Positions 8,033 through 15,996 are shown, counted from the stretch's first letter. The stretch: 38,612 nt of DNA from Bacteroidales bacterium (GCA_003556325.1 PWRF01000237.1:1-38612); one strand, 5' to 3'. The notes: generated from the sequence alone by a model not told the origin. Numbers and translations: made by a program.

Positions 8033-9067
8033 TTACCTGGAGCGAAGGTCCTTAATGGTTTTCTCCAGTTCATCTATGCGTTTTACCAGTTTTTCAAAGT
8101 TCCGGAAATAAATAAATGCCTTTCTGTATTGCGAAGCCTCCATCGCCGGAGATCCCATAACGATCTGTCCGTCTTTGATGTTGGAGGGGACTCCTGTTTG
8201 TGCGGCCATCTTTACATCGTTTCCGATGGTAAGATGCCCGCTGATACCCGCCTGACCGCCTATCATGCAGTTTTTGCCAATCTTGCTTGAACCGGCTACA
8301 CCGCATTGCGCTGCCATCACTGTGTTTTCGTCTATCACTACGTTGTGTCCGATCTGTATCAGGTTATCCAGCTTAACACCCCTTTTGATCACAGTGGAGC
8401 CCAGCGTGGCCCTGTCGATGGTAGTTCCGGCGCCGATCTCAACCCTGTCTTCAATGACGACATTGCCGATCTGAGCTACCTTCCTGTAGTTGTTATCGGT
8501 TTGCGGTGCAAACCCGAAGCCGTCGGCCCCGATCACTGCATTGGCATGTATGGTGCATTCATCGCCAATGCGCGAACTTTCATAAATACGCACACCGCTG
8601 TATAGGATCGTATTGTCTCCTACAACGACATTATCGCCGATCGTCACGTGCGGATATATTTTGACATTCTTGCCCAAAACAGCATGTTCGCCAATTGAGG
8701 CAAATTCCCCGATGTAAGCGTCAGCACCAACCGTTGCACTTTCTGCAATACAGGCCAGGTCAGAGACACCTTGTTTTTGCGGAAGGCTGTTCTTATACAA
8801 TTCCAGCAGCCGGGCAAGTGCCCCGTAAGGGTCCTTTACGCGTATTAGAGTGCTGTTTATGGGTTTTTCCGGTTTGAAATCTTCGCGGACGAGAACGATG
8901 GAAGCTTTGGTGGTGTAAATGTGGGGGGTATAAGCCGGATTGGCCAAAAAAGTCATGGTACCCTCCGTCGCTTCTTCAATTTTAGCAAGTTGCGACACCT
9001 TCGCATCCGCGTCTCCCTCTAGCTTTCCCTGAAGGAAGTCGGCAATTTGTCTGGCTGAATACTCAAT
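8033..9067 (-). CDS. lpxD: UDP-3-O-acylglucosamine N-acyltransferase LpxD, apparent ATT start
   Basis: LpxD adds the second 3-hydroxyacyl chain to UDP-3-O-acyl-glucosamine. The protein has the N-terminal domain, hexapeptide helix, GADGFGFAP motif and catalytic-type His in KLDNLIQIGHNVVIDEN, and a C-terminal coiled coil. The first usual start codon in frame is GTG at 8998, but that would remove a well-matched N-terminus: upstream in frame reads EYSARQIADFLQGKLEGDADAK, as in family members that begin M-E-F/Y-S-A. The codon where Met is expected is ATT (9065-9067), and a TGA precedes it directly. With ATT the protein is 344 aa, the normal length. It is first gene of the lpx operon. Confidence 0.88.
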   Translation of the reverse strand: MEYSARQIADFLQGKLEGDADAKVSQLAKIEEATEGTMTFLANPAYTPHIYTTKASIVLVREDFKPEKPINSTLIRVKDPYGALARLLELYKNSLPQKQGVSDLACIAESATVGADAYIGEFASIGEHAVLGKNVKIYPHVTIGDNVVVGDNTILYSGVRIYESSRIGDECTIHANAVIGADGFGFAPQTDNNYRKVAQIGNVVIEDRVEIGAGTTIDRATLGSTVIKRGVKLDNLIQIGHNVVIDENTVMAAQCGVAGSSKIGKNCMIGGQAGISGHLTIGNDVKMAAQTGVPSNIKDGQIVMGSPAMEASQYRKAFIYFRNFEKLVKRIDELEKTIKDLRSR

Positions 9068-9095
9068 TCACTTATTGCTTGGGTTAAATGCGCCC

Positions 9096-9103
9096 GCAAG
9101 TTA
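9096..9103 (-). promoter_or_regulatory. Near-consensus -7 box (TAACTTGC) for the lpx operon
   Basis: A TAnnTTTG-like box with mismatches, on the minus strand. It would place transcription start about 20 nt before the ATT codon at 9067, which agrees with the long form of LpxD. Weak on its own. Confidence 0.3.
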
Positions 9104-9210
9104 CCAATATTTGCCTATATGACCAAAAAGATTTTTCTAAGTAAATTTTGCCCCGGTGCGTATTTCAGATTTTTTGGCAACCAACAAAATAAACTTCCTT
9201 CCTTTTTGGT

Positions 9211-9218
9211 TACTTTTG
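9211..9218 (+). promoter_or_regulatory. -7 box (TACTTTTG) of porX
   Basis: An exact TAnnTTTG match ending 23 nt before the porX ATG at 9242. It excludes the longer in-frame start at 9119, which lies upstream of the box. Confidence 0.55.
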
Positions 9219-9241
9219 TTGTAAAACGGAAAAACAACGAT

Positions 9242-10795
9242 ATGACAAACACAAAAATTCTTTGGGCAGATGATGAAATAGATCTTTTAAAACCCCACAT
9301 ACTTTTCCTCAGGGAAAAAGGATACGATGTAACTACAACAAACAGCGGTTCAGAGGCCCTCGACCTCATCGAAGACAACCACTTCGATATTATATTTCTT
9401 GACGAAAACATGCCCGGTCTTACCGGCGTAGAAACCCTGGAGAGAATCAAAGGAAAATATCCCGGGCTGCCTGTCGTCATGATCACCAAGAGCGAGGAGG
9501 AGGCCATCATGAACGAGGCAATAGGCAGCAACATATCCGACTATCTTATTAAGCCGGTTAACCCTAACCAGATCCTCCTCGCCCTGAAAAAGAACCTGGA
9601 AAACCGCAAGCTGGTCAGCGAGAAGACCTCTATGACCTATCAGCAGCAGTTCCGCCAGATCGGGATGAGCTTGTCGCCTTCGCTTGATTTTGATGAATGG
9701 GAGGATATATACAAGAAGCTGATATATTGGGAATTGCAGCTCGGAAAGTCTCAAGACGAGAGCCTCCGTGAAATATTCCTGCAGCAAAAAGCAGAAGCGA
9801 ACACGGTTTTTTGCCGTTTTATCCGTGAAAACTACAGAGATTGGCTTAAGGGTGTCTCAGAGAGCAAGCCTGTACTGTCGCACACAGCTTTTCGCGAAAA
9901 ATGCCTCCCCAGGATCAAAGAAGAAAAGAGCGTCTTCCTGATCCTGATCGACAACCTCCGCTACGACCAGTGGAAAATGATTCAACCCAAGCTGGAAGAA
10001 TACTACAGGGTCATAACCGAAGATGTGTACTGCAGCATCCTGCCAACAGCCACTCAATATGCACGCAACTCGTTCTTTGCCGGACTCTTGCCAGGAGAGA
10101 TCCAGAAGCGCTATCCCGGCTACTGGACCCGTGAGTCGGATGAAGGCACCAGGAATCAATATGAAGCAGAGTTGCTGGAAGAACAGATAAAAAGATTCGG
10201 AGGAGGAATCCCGTTTCATTATCACAAGATCCTGAATCTCACTGCAGGCAAAAAGCTTTCAGCAACCCTCAGTGACTATCTGAACAAGAAGCTTAATGTG
10301 CTGGTCTATAACTTTGTAGATATGTTGTCGCATTCGCGCACCGAGATGGAAGTCATTAAAGAGCTGGCAGAAACAGAAGCAGCCTACCGGTCGCTGACCC
10401 AAAGCTGGTTTGATCACTCACCGCTTCTTGAGATCATCCGCCAGCTTGCCGAAAAACAGATCCCCGTCATATTGACCACTGACCACGGATCGATCCGGGT
10501 AAATCATCCCACGAAAGTGGTGGGAGACAAAAACACAAACACCAACCTGCGTTACAAAACAGGCAAAAACCTGCAATACGACCCGGACGAAGTGTTTGAA
10601 GTGAAGAATCCGGCTGATGCCTTTCTGCCAAAGGACAATGTGAGTGCAAACTTTATCTTTGCACAGGAAAACAACTTTTTTGCGTATCCCAACAATTATA
10701 ATTATTACGTGAATTACTACAGGAACACATTTCAGCATGGCGGGGTATCCCTTGAAGAGATGATGATCCCCATGATATACCTTCAACCAAGATAA
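9242..10795 (+). CDS. porX: PorX: response regulator with PglZ phosphatase-like domain
   Basis: A 517-aa protein, the length of Porphyromonas PorX. Residues 1-120 form a receiver domain (acidic D10/D11, phospho-acceptor D54 in FLDENMPG, MITKS, and Lys in YLIKPV). A helical linker is followed by a PglZ domain of the alkaline phosphatase superfamily, with VFLILIDNLRYDQW, the candidate nucleophile region LPTATQYARNS, and the metal site TTDHGSIRV. PorX acts with the sensor kinase PorY and sigma factor SigP to control type IX secretion genes, and has been reported to cleave oligonucleotide substrates. No porY or sigP is in the window. The start at 9242 was chosen from the -7 box and from family length. 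Confidence 0.95.
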   Translation: MTNTKILWADDEIDLLKPHILFLREKGYDVTTTNSGSEALDLIEDNHFDIIFLDENMPGLTGVETLERIKGKYPGLPVVMITKSEEEAIMNEAIGSNISDYLIKPVNPNQILLALKKNLENRKLVSEKTSMTYQQQFRQIGMSLSPSLDFDEWEDIYKKLIYWELQLGKSQDESLREIFLQQKAEANTVFCRFIRENYRDWLKGVSESKPVLSHTAFREKCLPRIKEEKSVFLILIDNLRYDQWKMIQPKLEEYYRVITEDVYCSILPTATQYARNSFFAGLLPGEIQKRYPGYWTRESDEGTRNQYEAELLEEQIKRFGGGIPFHYHKILNLTAGKKLSATLSDYLNKKLNVLVYNFVDMLSHSRTEMEVIKELAETEAAYRSLTQSWFDHSPLLEIIRQLAEKQIPVILTTDHGSIRVNHPTKVVGDKNTNTNLRYKTGKNLQYDPDEVFEVKNPADAFLPKDNVSANFIFAQENNFFAYPNNYNYYVNYYRNTFQHGGVSLEEMMIPMIYLQPR

Positions 10796-10866
10796 CAACG
10801 GGTAGGGTCATGTGAAAACACCACCCCGCGGATCCGTTCCCATCCGTTACCATTGTGTTATCAAAC

Positions 10867-10961
10867 AAAGCCAATTGCTAAAAGCCAACAGCTAAAAGCA
10901 GCTCTGGAGACAAAACACAAACATCATATAACCACGAATTTTCAAAATTTTATAACACATG
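10867..10961 (+). repeat. Orphan copy of the shared leader block, first of a direct pair
   Basis: This stretch resembles 11095-11185 over about 95 nt: AAAGCCAAT, GCTAAAAGCCAACAGC, GCAG(C/T)TCTG, AAAACA(C/T)AAACA and a terminal ATG occur in the same order. The second copy ends at the tsaE start codon. This copy ends at an ATG (10959) that opens a 33-codon frame with no recognisable product. It looks like a duplicated leader whose gene is absent or was never present. Confidence 0.75.
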
Positions 10962-10968
10962 AACCGGT

Positions 10969-11037
10969 CACCTGCGAGCCCGGCGAAGCCAAACGTCCAT
11001 GACAGGATTTTTGACACACTGGAGGATGGTTATTGTC
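10969..11037 (+). repeat. GC-rich module of the shared leader (tsaE copy)
   Basis: It contains GAGCCCGGCGAAGCCAAAC, a CAGGATTTTTGACACAC segment and GGAGGATGGTTATTG. The same order is found upstream of the ENPP gene (22801-22869, minus strand) and the lipoprotein gene (34374-34445, minus strand), always pointing toward the downstream gene. Confidence 0.85.
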
Positions 11038-11060
11038 AGGGGGGTGTTCAGACTAAGTAG

Positions 11061-11126
11061 GCTTTTGGCTATTAGCTATTGGCTATTGGCAAGAAAGCCA
11101 ATAGCTAAAAGCCAACAGCCAAAAGC
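11061..11126 (+). repeat. Long inverted repeat built from heptamers, upstream of tsaE
   Basis: Two 30-nt arms (11061-11090 and 11097-11126) match as inverted repeats at 26 of 30 positions around a 6-nt loop (AAGAAA). Each arm is made of about four TATTGGC-like heptamers. As RNA it would form a long hairpin in the tsaE leader. No T-run follows, so it is not a standard terminator. Confidence 0.85.
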
Positions 11127-11182
11127 AGTTCTGCTGAAAACATAAACACCAGACAACCAATTGGGTGAAAAATTATTAACAG
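11127..11182 (+). promoter_or_regulatory. Start-proximal shared leader block of tsaE
   Basis: AAAACATAAACACC, ACAACCAATT, GTGAAAAA and TTAACAG then ATG correspond position by position with the 46-50 nt before rnfD and the ENPP gene. It is A-rich, as expected for Bacteroidota ribosome loading, but the similarity goes beyond composition. Confidence 0.7.
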
Positions 11183-11602
11183 ATGAAAGATAATCAGGTA
11201 TACACGATCCGGCAGGCTGATGAACTGGATCAGCTTGCCGGTATATTATTAAAGGCATACCCCGACACCCGTATTTTTGCTTTTTACGGTCCTATGGGTG
11301 TGGGAAAGACAACTTTTATCAAACACCTCTGTCGTTCCCTGGGGGTTTCCGACCTGGTAAGCAGTCCCAGCTTTCCCATAGTAAACCATTACGTTGCTGA
11401 CGAAGGAGATGACATATATCATTTTGATTTTTACAGGATCGAAAACCACGAAGAGGTCTATGACCTGGGTTATGAGGATTATTTTTATTCAGGTAATTAT
11501 TGTTTTATTGAATGGCCGGAAAAGATAGAACATGTAATGCCTGACAATGCCGTCCCGGTGTATATGAATATGAAAAATGAACACCGGATCATACGTTTTT
11601 AA
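11183..11602 (+). CDS. tsaE: tRNA threonylcarbamoyladenosine biosynthesis ATPase TsaE
   Basis: A 139-aa cytosolic P-loop ATPase needed with TsaB, TsaC and TsaD for t6A37 on ANN-decoding tRNAs. Walker A is GPMGVGKTT (residues 36-44). The family segments SSPSFPIVNHY, HFDFYRIE and FIEWPEKIE are all present and the length is typical. It lies 387 nt after porX, a common pairing in Bacteroidota, but here the gap holds a repeat-rich leader that probably gives tsaE its own expression signals. Confidence 0.96.
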   Translation: MKDNQVYTIRQADELDQLAGILLKAYPDTRIFAFYGPMGVGKTTFIKHLCRSLGVSDLVSSPSFPIVNHYVADEGDDIYHFDFYRIENHEEVYDLGYEDYFYSGNYCFIEWPEKIEHVMPDNAVPVYMNMKNEHRIIRF

Positions 11603-11712
11603 CCTGTATTATCAGGCCATTGGACCTTACAGAAATGTGCACGGCAACAATGAGGTCATACCTGCAGGGAATATATTGCATGCAAAAGGTAGCATATGTT
11701 CGATTTAATCAC

Positions 11713-11720
11713 TAACTTTG
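11713..11720 (+). promoter_or_regulatory. -7 box (TAACTTTG) for the alanine dehydrogenase gene
   Basis: An exact TAnnTTTG match about 130 nt before the ald ATG, implying a leader of roughly 125 nt. The rest of the 11603-11853 gap shows no repeat and no clear terminator. Confidence 0.4.
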
Positions 11721-11853
11721 ATATGATTGCAGGTATGCCTGAAGTGTTGCCACCATAAAAAAGCCTCACCCTGCCTGCATCCCCTGACAAGGGCCGGCCA
11801 CTGCGATAGCCGGAAAGCTTACGCGCATTGCGTTATATTAATGTATCAACAAT

Positions 11854-13074
11854 ATGGAAGGAACCGGCAGAGATTACATAAGCTTCTCAAAAGAGTGGCA
11901 TTTTCGCCCCCAGGAGGAAATGCTCGAGGTTCAGAAAAAGAAAAACAGCCTTGTAATAGGTATTCCTAAAGAGAACACCCCCGACGAAAACAGAATTGCG
12001 CTTTGCCCGGAGGCTGCCTCTCTGCTGACACGTAATGGACATACCATCCTTTTTGAGTCAAAAGCAGGTGAGAGTGCGTTCTTTTTTGACAATGAATACA
12101 GTGAAGCCGGATGCCAGATCGTATACGATGCCAAAGAGGTTTACCAGGCCGATATTATTCTGAAAGTATCTCCAGTCAGCGACAAAGAGCTAGAGTATCT
12201 GCGCCAGGGACACGTCCTGTTTTCCACCCTGGCGCTTCCCATGCAAAAGGAAAACTATTTCAGAAAGCTGATGAGCAAAAAGGTCACTGCCGTCGCTTTT
12301 GAATTTATTAAGGATAAAGCCAATACGTTTCCTTTGGTGCGCAGCATGAGCGAGATCGCTGGCAATACGGCCATTCTGATAGCCTCCGAATACCTGAGTC
12401 ATAAGGCCTATGGCATGGGGCGAATGTTTGGTGGCTTGTCGGGCATCACCCCAACCGAGGTGGTGATCATCGGGGCCGGTACCGTGGGTGAATACGCCGT
12501 TAAGGCAGCAAGCGGTCTTGGTGCTTTTGTAAAAGTGTTTGACCCATCGGTCTACAAGCTGCGGCGTATGCAAAACAATCTGAACGCCCGGGTATTTACT
12601 TCCATCATTCAGCCAAAAGTGCTGTCCAAGGCCTTGAAAACTGCCGATGTGGCTATAGGCGCCGTTCATTCTTCCTGGGGCCGGACACCGGTCGTTGTCA
12701 ATGAAGAAATGGTAAGCCGGATGAAAAAAGGAAGCGTCATCGTAGATGTGAGTATCGACCAGGGAGGATGCTTTGAAACCAGCACCATAACCACTCACTC
12801 CGACCCCGTTTATAAGAAGTACGGAGTAACTCACTATTGTGTTCCCAATATTGCCTCCCGTGTCCCCAATACAGCTTCTTACGCATTCAGCAACTTTTTT
12901 GCTCCCGTCCTTTTAACCATTGGTGAAGAAGGAGGTGCAGAAAATATGCTTAAACGCGATCCCGGTGTCCGGCAAGGCGTATATCTTTTTAACGGAACTG
13001 TTACCAATCAATATATTGGTGAGTTTTTCCGGCTCCCTCACCAGGATATTGACCTGCTGATGGCGGCTTTTTAA
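11854..13074 (+). CDS. ald: Alanine dehydrogenase (AlaDH/PNT family)
   Basis: A 406-aa enzyme of the alanine dehydrogenase/transhydrogenase family that interconverts L-alanine and pyruvate with NAD. The N-terminal substrate domain carries IGIPKENTPDENRIALCPEA, with the conserved Arg and a following Lys-containing segment, and the NAD-binding fold is visible as VVIIGAGTVGEYAVKAA. The conserved C-terminal segments IVDVSIDQGGCFETS and VPNIASRVPNTASYA are complete. The 30-residue N-terminal extension (SFSKEWHFRPQEEMLEV) is typical of the Bacteroidota form, which supports the start at 11854. The in vivo direction cannot be judged from sequence. Confidence 0.92.
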   Translation: MEGTGRDYISFSKEWHFRPQEEMLEVQKKKNSLVIGIPKENTPDENRIALCPEAASLLTRNGHTILFESKAGESAFFFDNEYSEAGCQIVYDAKEVYQADIILKVSPVSDKELEYLRQGHVLFSTLALPMQKENYFRKLMSKKVTAVAFEFIKDKANTFPLVRSMSEIAGNTAILIASEYLSHKAYGMGRMFGGLSGITPTEVVIIGAGTVGEYAVKAASGLGAFVKVFDPSVYKLRRMQNNLNARVFTSIIQPKVLSKALKTADVAIGAVHSSWGRTPVVVNEEMVSRMKKGSVIVDVSIDQGGCFETSTITTHSDPVYKKYGVTHYCVPNIASRVPNTASYAFSNFFAPVLLTIGEEGGAENMLKRDPGVRQGVYLFNGTVTNQYIGEFFRLPHQDIDLLMAAF

Positions 13075-13278
13075 CCGCATCTGCCCGCTTTTACAGGCCT
13101 TATAGCGACCAGCCTGTTTTATGATCCGGGAAGGACCCGTGACTCAGTCGGTCCCAAAGCATTTCAAAAGAAGGTGCATGCCGGCAACGAAACAACCAGG
13201 GCATCATGATTTGAAATTATCAGAAGCACAATACGATCAGAATCAGGAAACGTAAAGGATATTAAAACGGATAGGTGT

Positions 13279-13314
13279 AAAAAAAGCCCGCCATCATCAG
13301 GAAGCGGGCTTTTT
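13279..13314 (-). terminator. Terminator after tRNA-Lys, bidirectional in form
   Basis: The stem AAAAAGCCCGC/GCGGGCTTTTT encloses a 12-nt loop, with A-run and T-run on both sides. It lies immediately downstream of the minus-strand tRNA and can also end plus-strand transcription from ald. Confidence 0.9.
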
Positions 13315-13316
13315 CG

Positions 13317-13389
13317 TGACTTGGCTGGGGCTCGAACCCAGGACCCCATCCTTAAAAGGGACGTGCTCTACCAGCTGAGCTACCAAGTC
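13317..13389 (-). tRNA. tRNA-Lys, anticodon TTT
   Basis: A 73-nt cloverleaf on the minus strand. The acceptor arms GACTTGG/CCAAGTC pair perfectly, the D-arm reads GCTCAGCTGGTAGAGC, the anticodon stem is CGTCC/GGATG around loop CTTTTAA, and the T-arm is CTGGG-TTCGAGC-CCCAG. The 3' CCA is not encoded. A terminator follows directly. Confidence 0.98.
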
Positions 13390-13444
13390 ATCCTTTGATC
13401 AGAATTAGCAAAAACAACGGTTACCCATTGTTTTTTTGCGGTTG

Positions 13445-13475
13445 CAAAGATACAGCCAAAAATTGAATTAGCAAA
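13445..13475 (-). promoter_or_regulatory. Complete Bacteroidota promoter (-33 TTTG, N19, -7 TATCTTTG) of tRNA-Lys
   Basis: On the minus strand TTTG (13472-13475) is followed by exactly 19 nt and TATCTTTG (13445-13452), the best promoter in the window. Transcription would start near 13438, about 50 nt before the tRNA. Confidence 0.75.
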
Positions 13476-13522
13476 TTAATGCCGGATTTTTTTGAAAAAA
13501 CAAATATTGGTGTGCTTATCAA

Positions 13523-14689
13523 TCAATCCAGGACGGGATGCCTCTCAAAGGCAGCCCCGGGGTCAAACAGATACCGGTATGTGACCAGGGTGAACGCCTT
13601 TTGTGCGCCAATATGTTCCACTATGCGTATCATCTTGGGGTTAAAATCGCCCAGCCAGGTTATATACATGTTTGTATAGTGAGGCTTTTCTGCTACTTTA
13701 CGCTGTAATGACATAATAAGAGCGCTTTCCAGCCCCCGGTTCTGATATTCGGGAACGATCCCAAACACAAGGCCATATATCGTAGTGAATTTGCGCCTCC
13801 AGCGATGATACAAAAACAGGAGCTTCCCCCGCATATTCAGTCTGCCATTTACATAGCGGAATAATTCGTTTAATTCGGGTATGCTGATGAAGAATGCAAC
13901 CGGCTGGCCATGGTGGTACCCAAAGACAATCAGGTCTTCGTCGATGATGCTTTTCATCGAGGCAAAGGATTTCAGTGCCTGATCTTTGGTCATCGGCTTG
14001 AAACTCTTATGTGCCTGGCCCCATGCCTTGTTGTAAATGGACATAAAGTCTTCTGCATATTTTTCAATATGCTTCTTCTGCATCGTTTCAAAATGATAAC
14101 CTTGTGTTTCTGTCAGTCGCTGAAATTTTTTTTTGAGAATGGCGGGAAGTTCCGTGTTGGGATCTATCTGGTAAACATATTGTTCATAGTAGTTCCGGAA
14201 TCCATAATTCTCGAAAAGATCTTTGTAATAGGCTGGGTTGTAGTTTAAAAGGTACGGCGGCCGCTTTTCAAAGCCATCCACCAGGAGACCCCAGAACCTC
14301 TCCTTTTCGCCAAAGTTAATGGGTCCATCCATGGCCTCCATACCTCTTTGCCGGAGCCAGTTTTTGCAGGTGTCAAAAAGCAGGCCGGCTGCTTTCTGAT
14401 CGTCGATGCACTCGAAAAAACCCATGCCGCCGGTAGGTTGCTTAAAGGTCCAGGCCAGGTTGCGGTTAATAAATGCCGCCACACGACCTACCGGGTTGCC
14501 GCCTTCATCCAGCAACAACCACCTGCATGCTTCTCCTGCTTCAAAATACTTATTGACTGCCGGATCAAATACTGCTTCTATGTCTTTGTCGAGATGGGGG
14601 ATCCAGTTTGGATCCCCTTCGTATATTTTCCCCGTCAGATTCAAAAATGCAGCGGCTGTCTTTTTGTCGTTTACTTCAATGATTTTCAT
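13523..14689 (-). CDS. GNAT-fold N-acetyltransferase-like protein
   Basis: A 388-aa cytosolic protein of a family common in Bacteroidota. The N-terminal half (ALAFINRNLAWTF-like strand, then PINFGEKERFWGLLVDGF) and the C-terminal half each resemble a GNAT-type fold. The acyl-CoA loop is suggested by FGIVPEYQNRGLESALI near residue 320. The substrate is unknown and no neighbour helps, since the gene is monocistronic between tRNA-Lys and a divergent SDR. A TAnnTTTG box sits 44-51 nt upstream. The fold is moderately certain and the function is not assigned. Confidence 0.75.
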   Translation of the reverse strand: MKIIEVNDKKTAAAFLNLTGKIYEGDPNWIPHLDKDIEAVFDPAVNKYFEAGEACRWLLLDEGGNPVGRVAAFINRNLAWTFKQPTGGMGFFECIDDQKAAGLLFDTCKNWLRQRGMEAMDGPINFGEKERFWGLLVDGFEKRPPYLLNYNPAYYKDLFENYGFRNYYEQYVYQIDPNTELPAILKKKFQRLTETQGYHFETMQKKHIEKYAEDFMSIYNKAWGQAHKSFKPMTKDQALKSFASMKSIIDEDLIVFGYHHGQPVAFFISIPELNELFRYVNGRLNMRGKLLFLYHRWRRKFTTIYGLVFGIVPEYQNRGLESALIMSLQRKVAEKPHYTNMYITWLGDFNPKMIRIVEHIGAQKAFTLVTYRYLFDPGAAFERHPVLD

Positions 14690-14732
14690 GAATGTGAAAC
14701 ATATTGCCCGGTAATGAGCATTTGTGTCAAAA

Positions 14733-14740
14733 CAAAAATA
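14733..14740 (-). promoter_or_regulatory. -7 box (TATTTTTG) of the GNAT gene
   Basis: An exact TAnnTTTG match on the minus strand, giving a leader of about 37 nt. Confidence 0.5.
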
Positions 14741-14803
14741 TACATTTTACTTATCTTTACTACCAATTAAAGGAAGCGAATGTGATCCTCTTTCCTGAAC
14801 AGG

Positions 14804-14849
14804 CTAAGGTTAAGGTTAAGATTAAGGTTAAGGTTTAGGTTAAGGTTTA
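14804..14849 (+). repeat. Hexamer tandem array (TTAAGG with variants)
   Basis: About 7.5 degenerate TTAAGG units, including GATTAA and TTTAGG variants. A short second run lies at 14897-14917. The same hexamer occurs in the opposite orientation at 23562-23609. It sits in the gap between the divergent GNAT and SDR genes, upstream of both. Confidence 0.9.
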
Positions 14850-14956
14850 AAGAGTGAGGTTCCGGGCTGCAGGTCCCGGGAGCGAAGCGATTCGGGAATA
14901 AGATTAAGGTTAAGTTTTGGATTGCCCGGGTCATTTTTGCAATAAATGGTGATAAT

Positions 14957-15763
14957 ATGCGATTGAAGGACAAGGTAGTTGTTATTACGGGGGCTTCTTC
15001 AGGGATAGGCAGGGCCCTTGCAGTTAAAGCGTTTGACCAGGGCTGCCGTGTTGTACTGGCTGCAAGGAATCAGGAAGCTATGGAGGAGGTTGTAAAAGGC
15101 TGGCCGCCCGGGAGGTGCCTTGTTGTTCGCACCGATGTGTCAAACCCTGAGGATTGTGAACATTTAATTGACAAAACGGTGGAGTCGTTCGGTGGCGTTG
15201 ATGTGCTGATAAACAATGCAGGCATTTCCATGCGGGCACTTTTTGCCGATGTCAGGCTTGAGGTAATTGAAGACCTTATGCGTATTAACTTTTGGGGGTC
15301 GGTATATTGCAGTAAATATGCGCTTCCATGGCTGCTTAAATCCGGGGGAAGCCTCGTGGGTGTTTCATCGATTGCCGGATACAAAGGTTTACCGGCGCGC
15401 ACCGGATATAGTGCATCCAAGTTCGCACTTCAGGGCTTCCTGGAAAGCGTTCGTGTGGAGAACCTTAGGAAAGGTTTGCATGTTTTGATCGCCTGTCCGG
15501 GTTTTACGGCTTCCAACATACGTAAGACCGCCCTTTCAAAAGATGGCTCCACACAGGGTGAGTCGCCCAGGAAAGAAGAAAAGATGATGTCTGCCGAAAG
15601 GGTTGCACACCACATCATCAAAGCGATAACTAAAAGAAAAAGGACACTTGTGCTCACCCGGCAGGGAAAACTCACCGTGTTTCTTAATAAGCTTTTCCCC
15701 GGTTTAACCGACAAACTGGTGTATTCGCATATGGCCAAAGAGCCGGATTCGCCTTTTACCTGA
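14957..15763 (+). CDS. Short-chain dehydrogenase/reductase
   Basis: A 268-aa classical SDR. The cofactor loop TGASSGIG is at residues 11-18, the NNAG motif reads LINNAGISM, and the catalytic Ser with Tyr-x3-Lys appears as VGVSSIAG and GYSASKFALQG. Arg at the end of beta-2 (LAARN) favours NADPH. The tail FLNKLFPGLTDKLVY resembles the DltE/YqjQ-like SDRs that often act on lipids or ketones. The substrate is not determined by sequence. It stands alone, preceded by a hexamer repeat region without a good promoter box. Confidence 0.88.
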   Translation: MRLKDKVVVITGASSGIGRALAVKAFDQGCRVVLAARNQEAMEEVVKGWPPGRCLVVRTDVSNPEDCEHLIDKTVESFGGVDVLINNAGISMRALFADVRLEVIEDLMRINFWGSVYCSKYALPWLLKSGGSLVGVSSIAGYKGLPARTGYSASKFALQGFLESVRVENLRKGLHVLIACPGFTASNIRKTALSKDGSTQGESPRKEEKMMSAERVAHHIIKAITKRKRTLVLTRQGKLTVFLNKLFPGLTDKLVYSHMAKEPDSPFT

Positions 15764-15823
15764 CTCTCCCGGCAACAAACAATCCGGGCCATGTATGAAA
15801 TAATTTCCCGGGTTATCATATTG

Positions 15824-15907
15824 ATGAGTCACAAACAGATAACAACCGCTGAACAGGATAGCTCAAATAATTAAATATCTTTGTGTTGTGCGAAATGAGT
15901 CACAAAC
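15824..15907 (+). repeat. Pair of 13-bp direct repeats around a promoter-like box
   Basis: ATGAGTCACAAAC occurs at 15824-15836 and again at 15895-15907. Between them lies TATCTTTG (15876-15883), an exact -7 box for the 153-aa gene. The repeats contain the near-palindrome TGAGTCA and could be operator half-sites, but nothing proves it. Confidence 0.45.
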
Positions 15908-15996
15908 CAGGAAGGGGTTATTGCGGACCGGTAAAACAGCTTAAACACAGGCAACTCAATACATTGATCATAATCTGCTAACGAAAACACAAACAC

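Noticed and set aside
9119-9241. Longer N-terminus for porX starting at 9119
   Set aside because: It precedes the -7 box at 9211, has no family match and makes the protein 41 residues too long.
14804-14849. Telomere or replication-terminus repeat
   Set aside because: TTAAGG-like units are few, degenerate and found at two ordinary intergenic sites; nothing else suggests a chromosome end.
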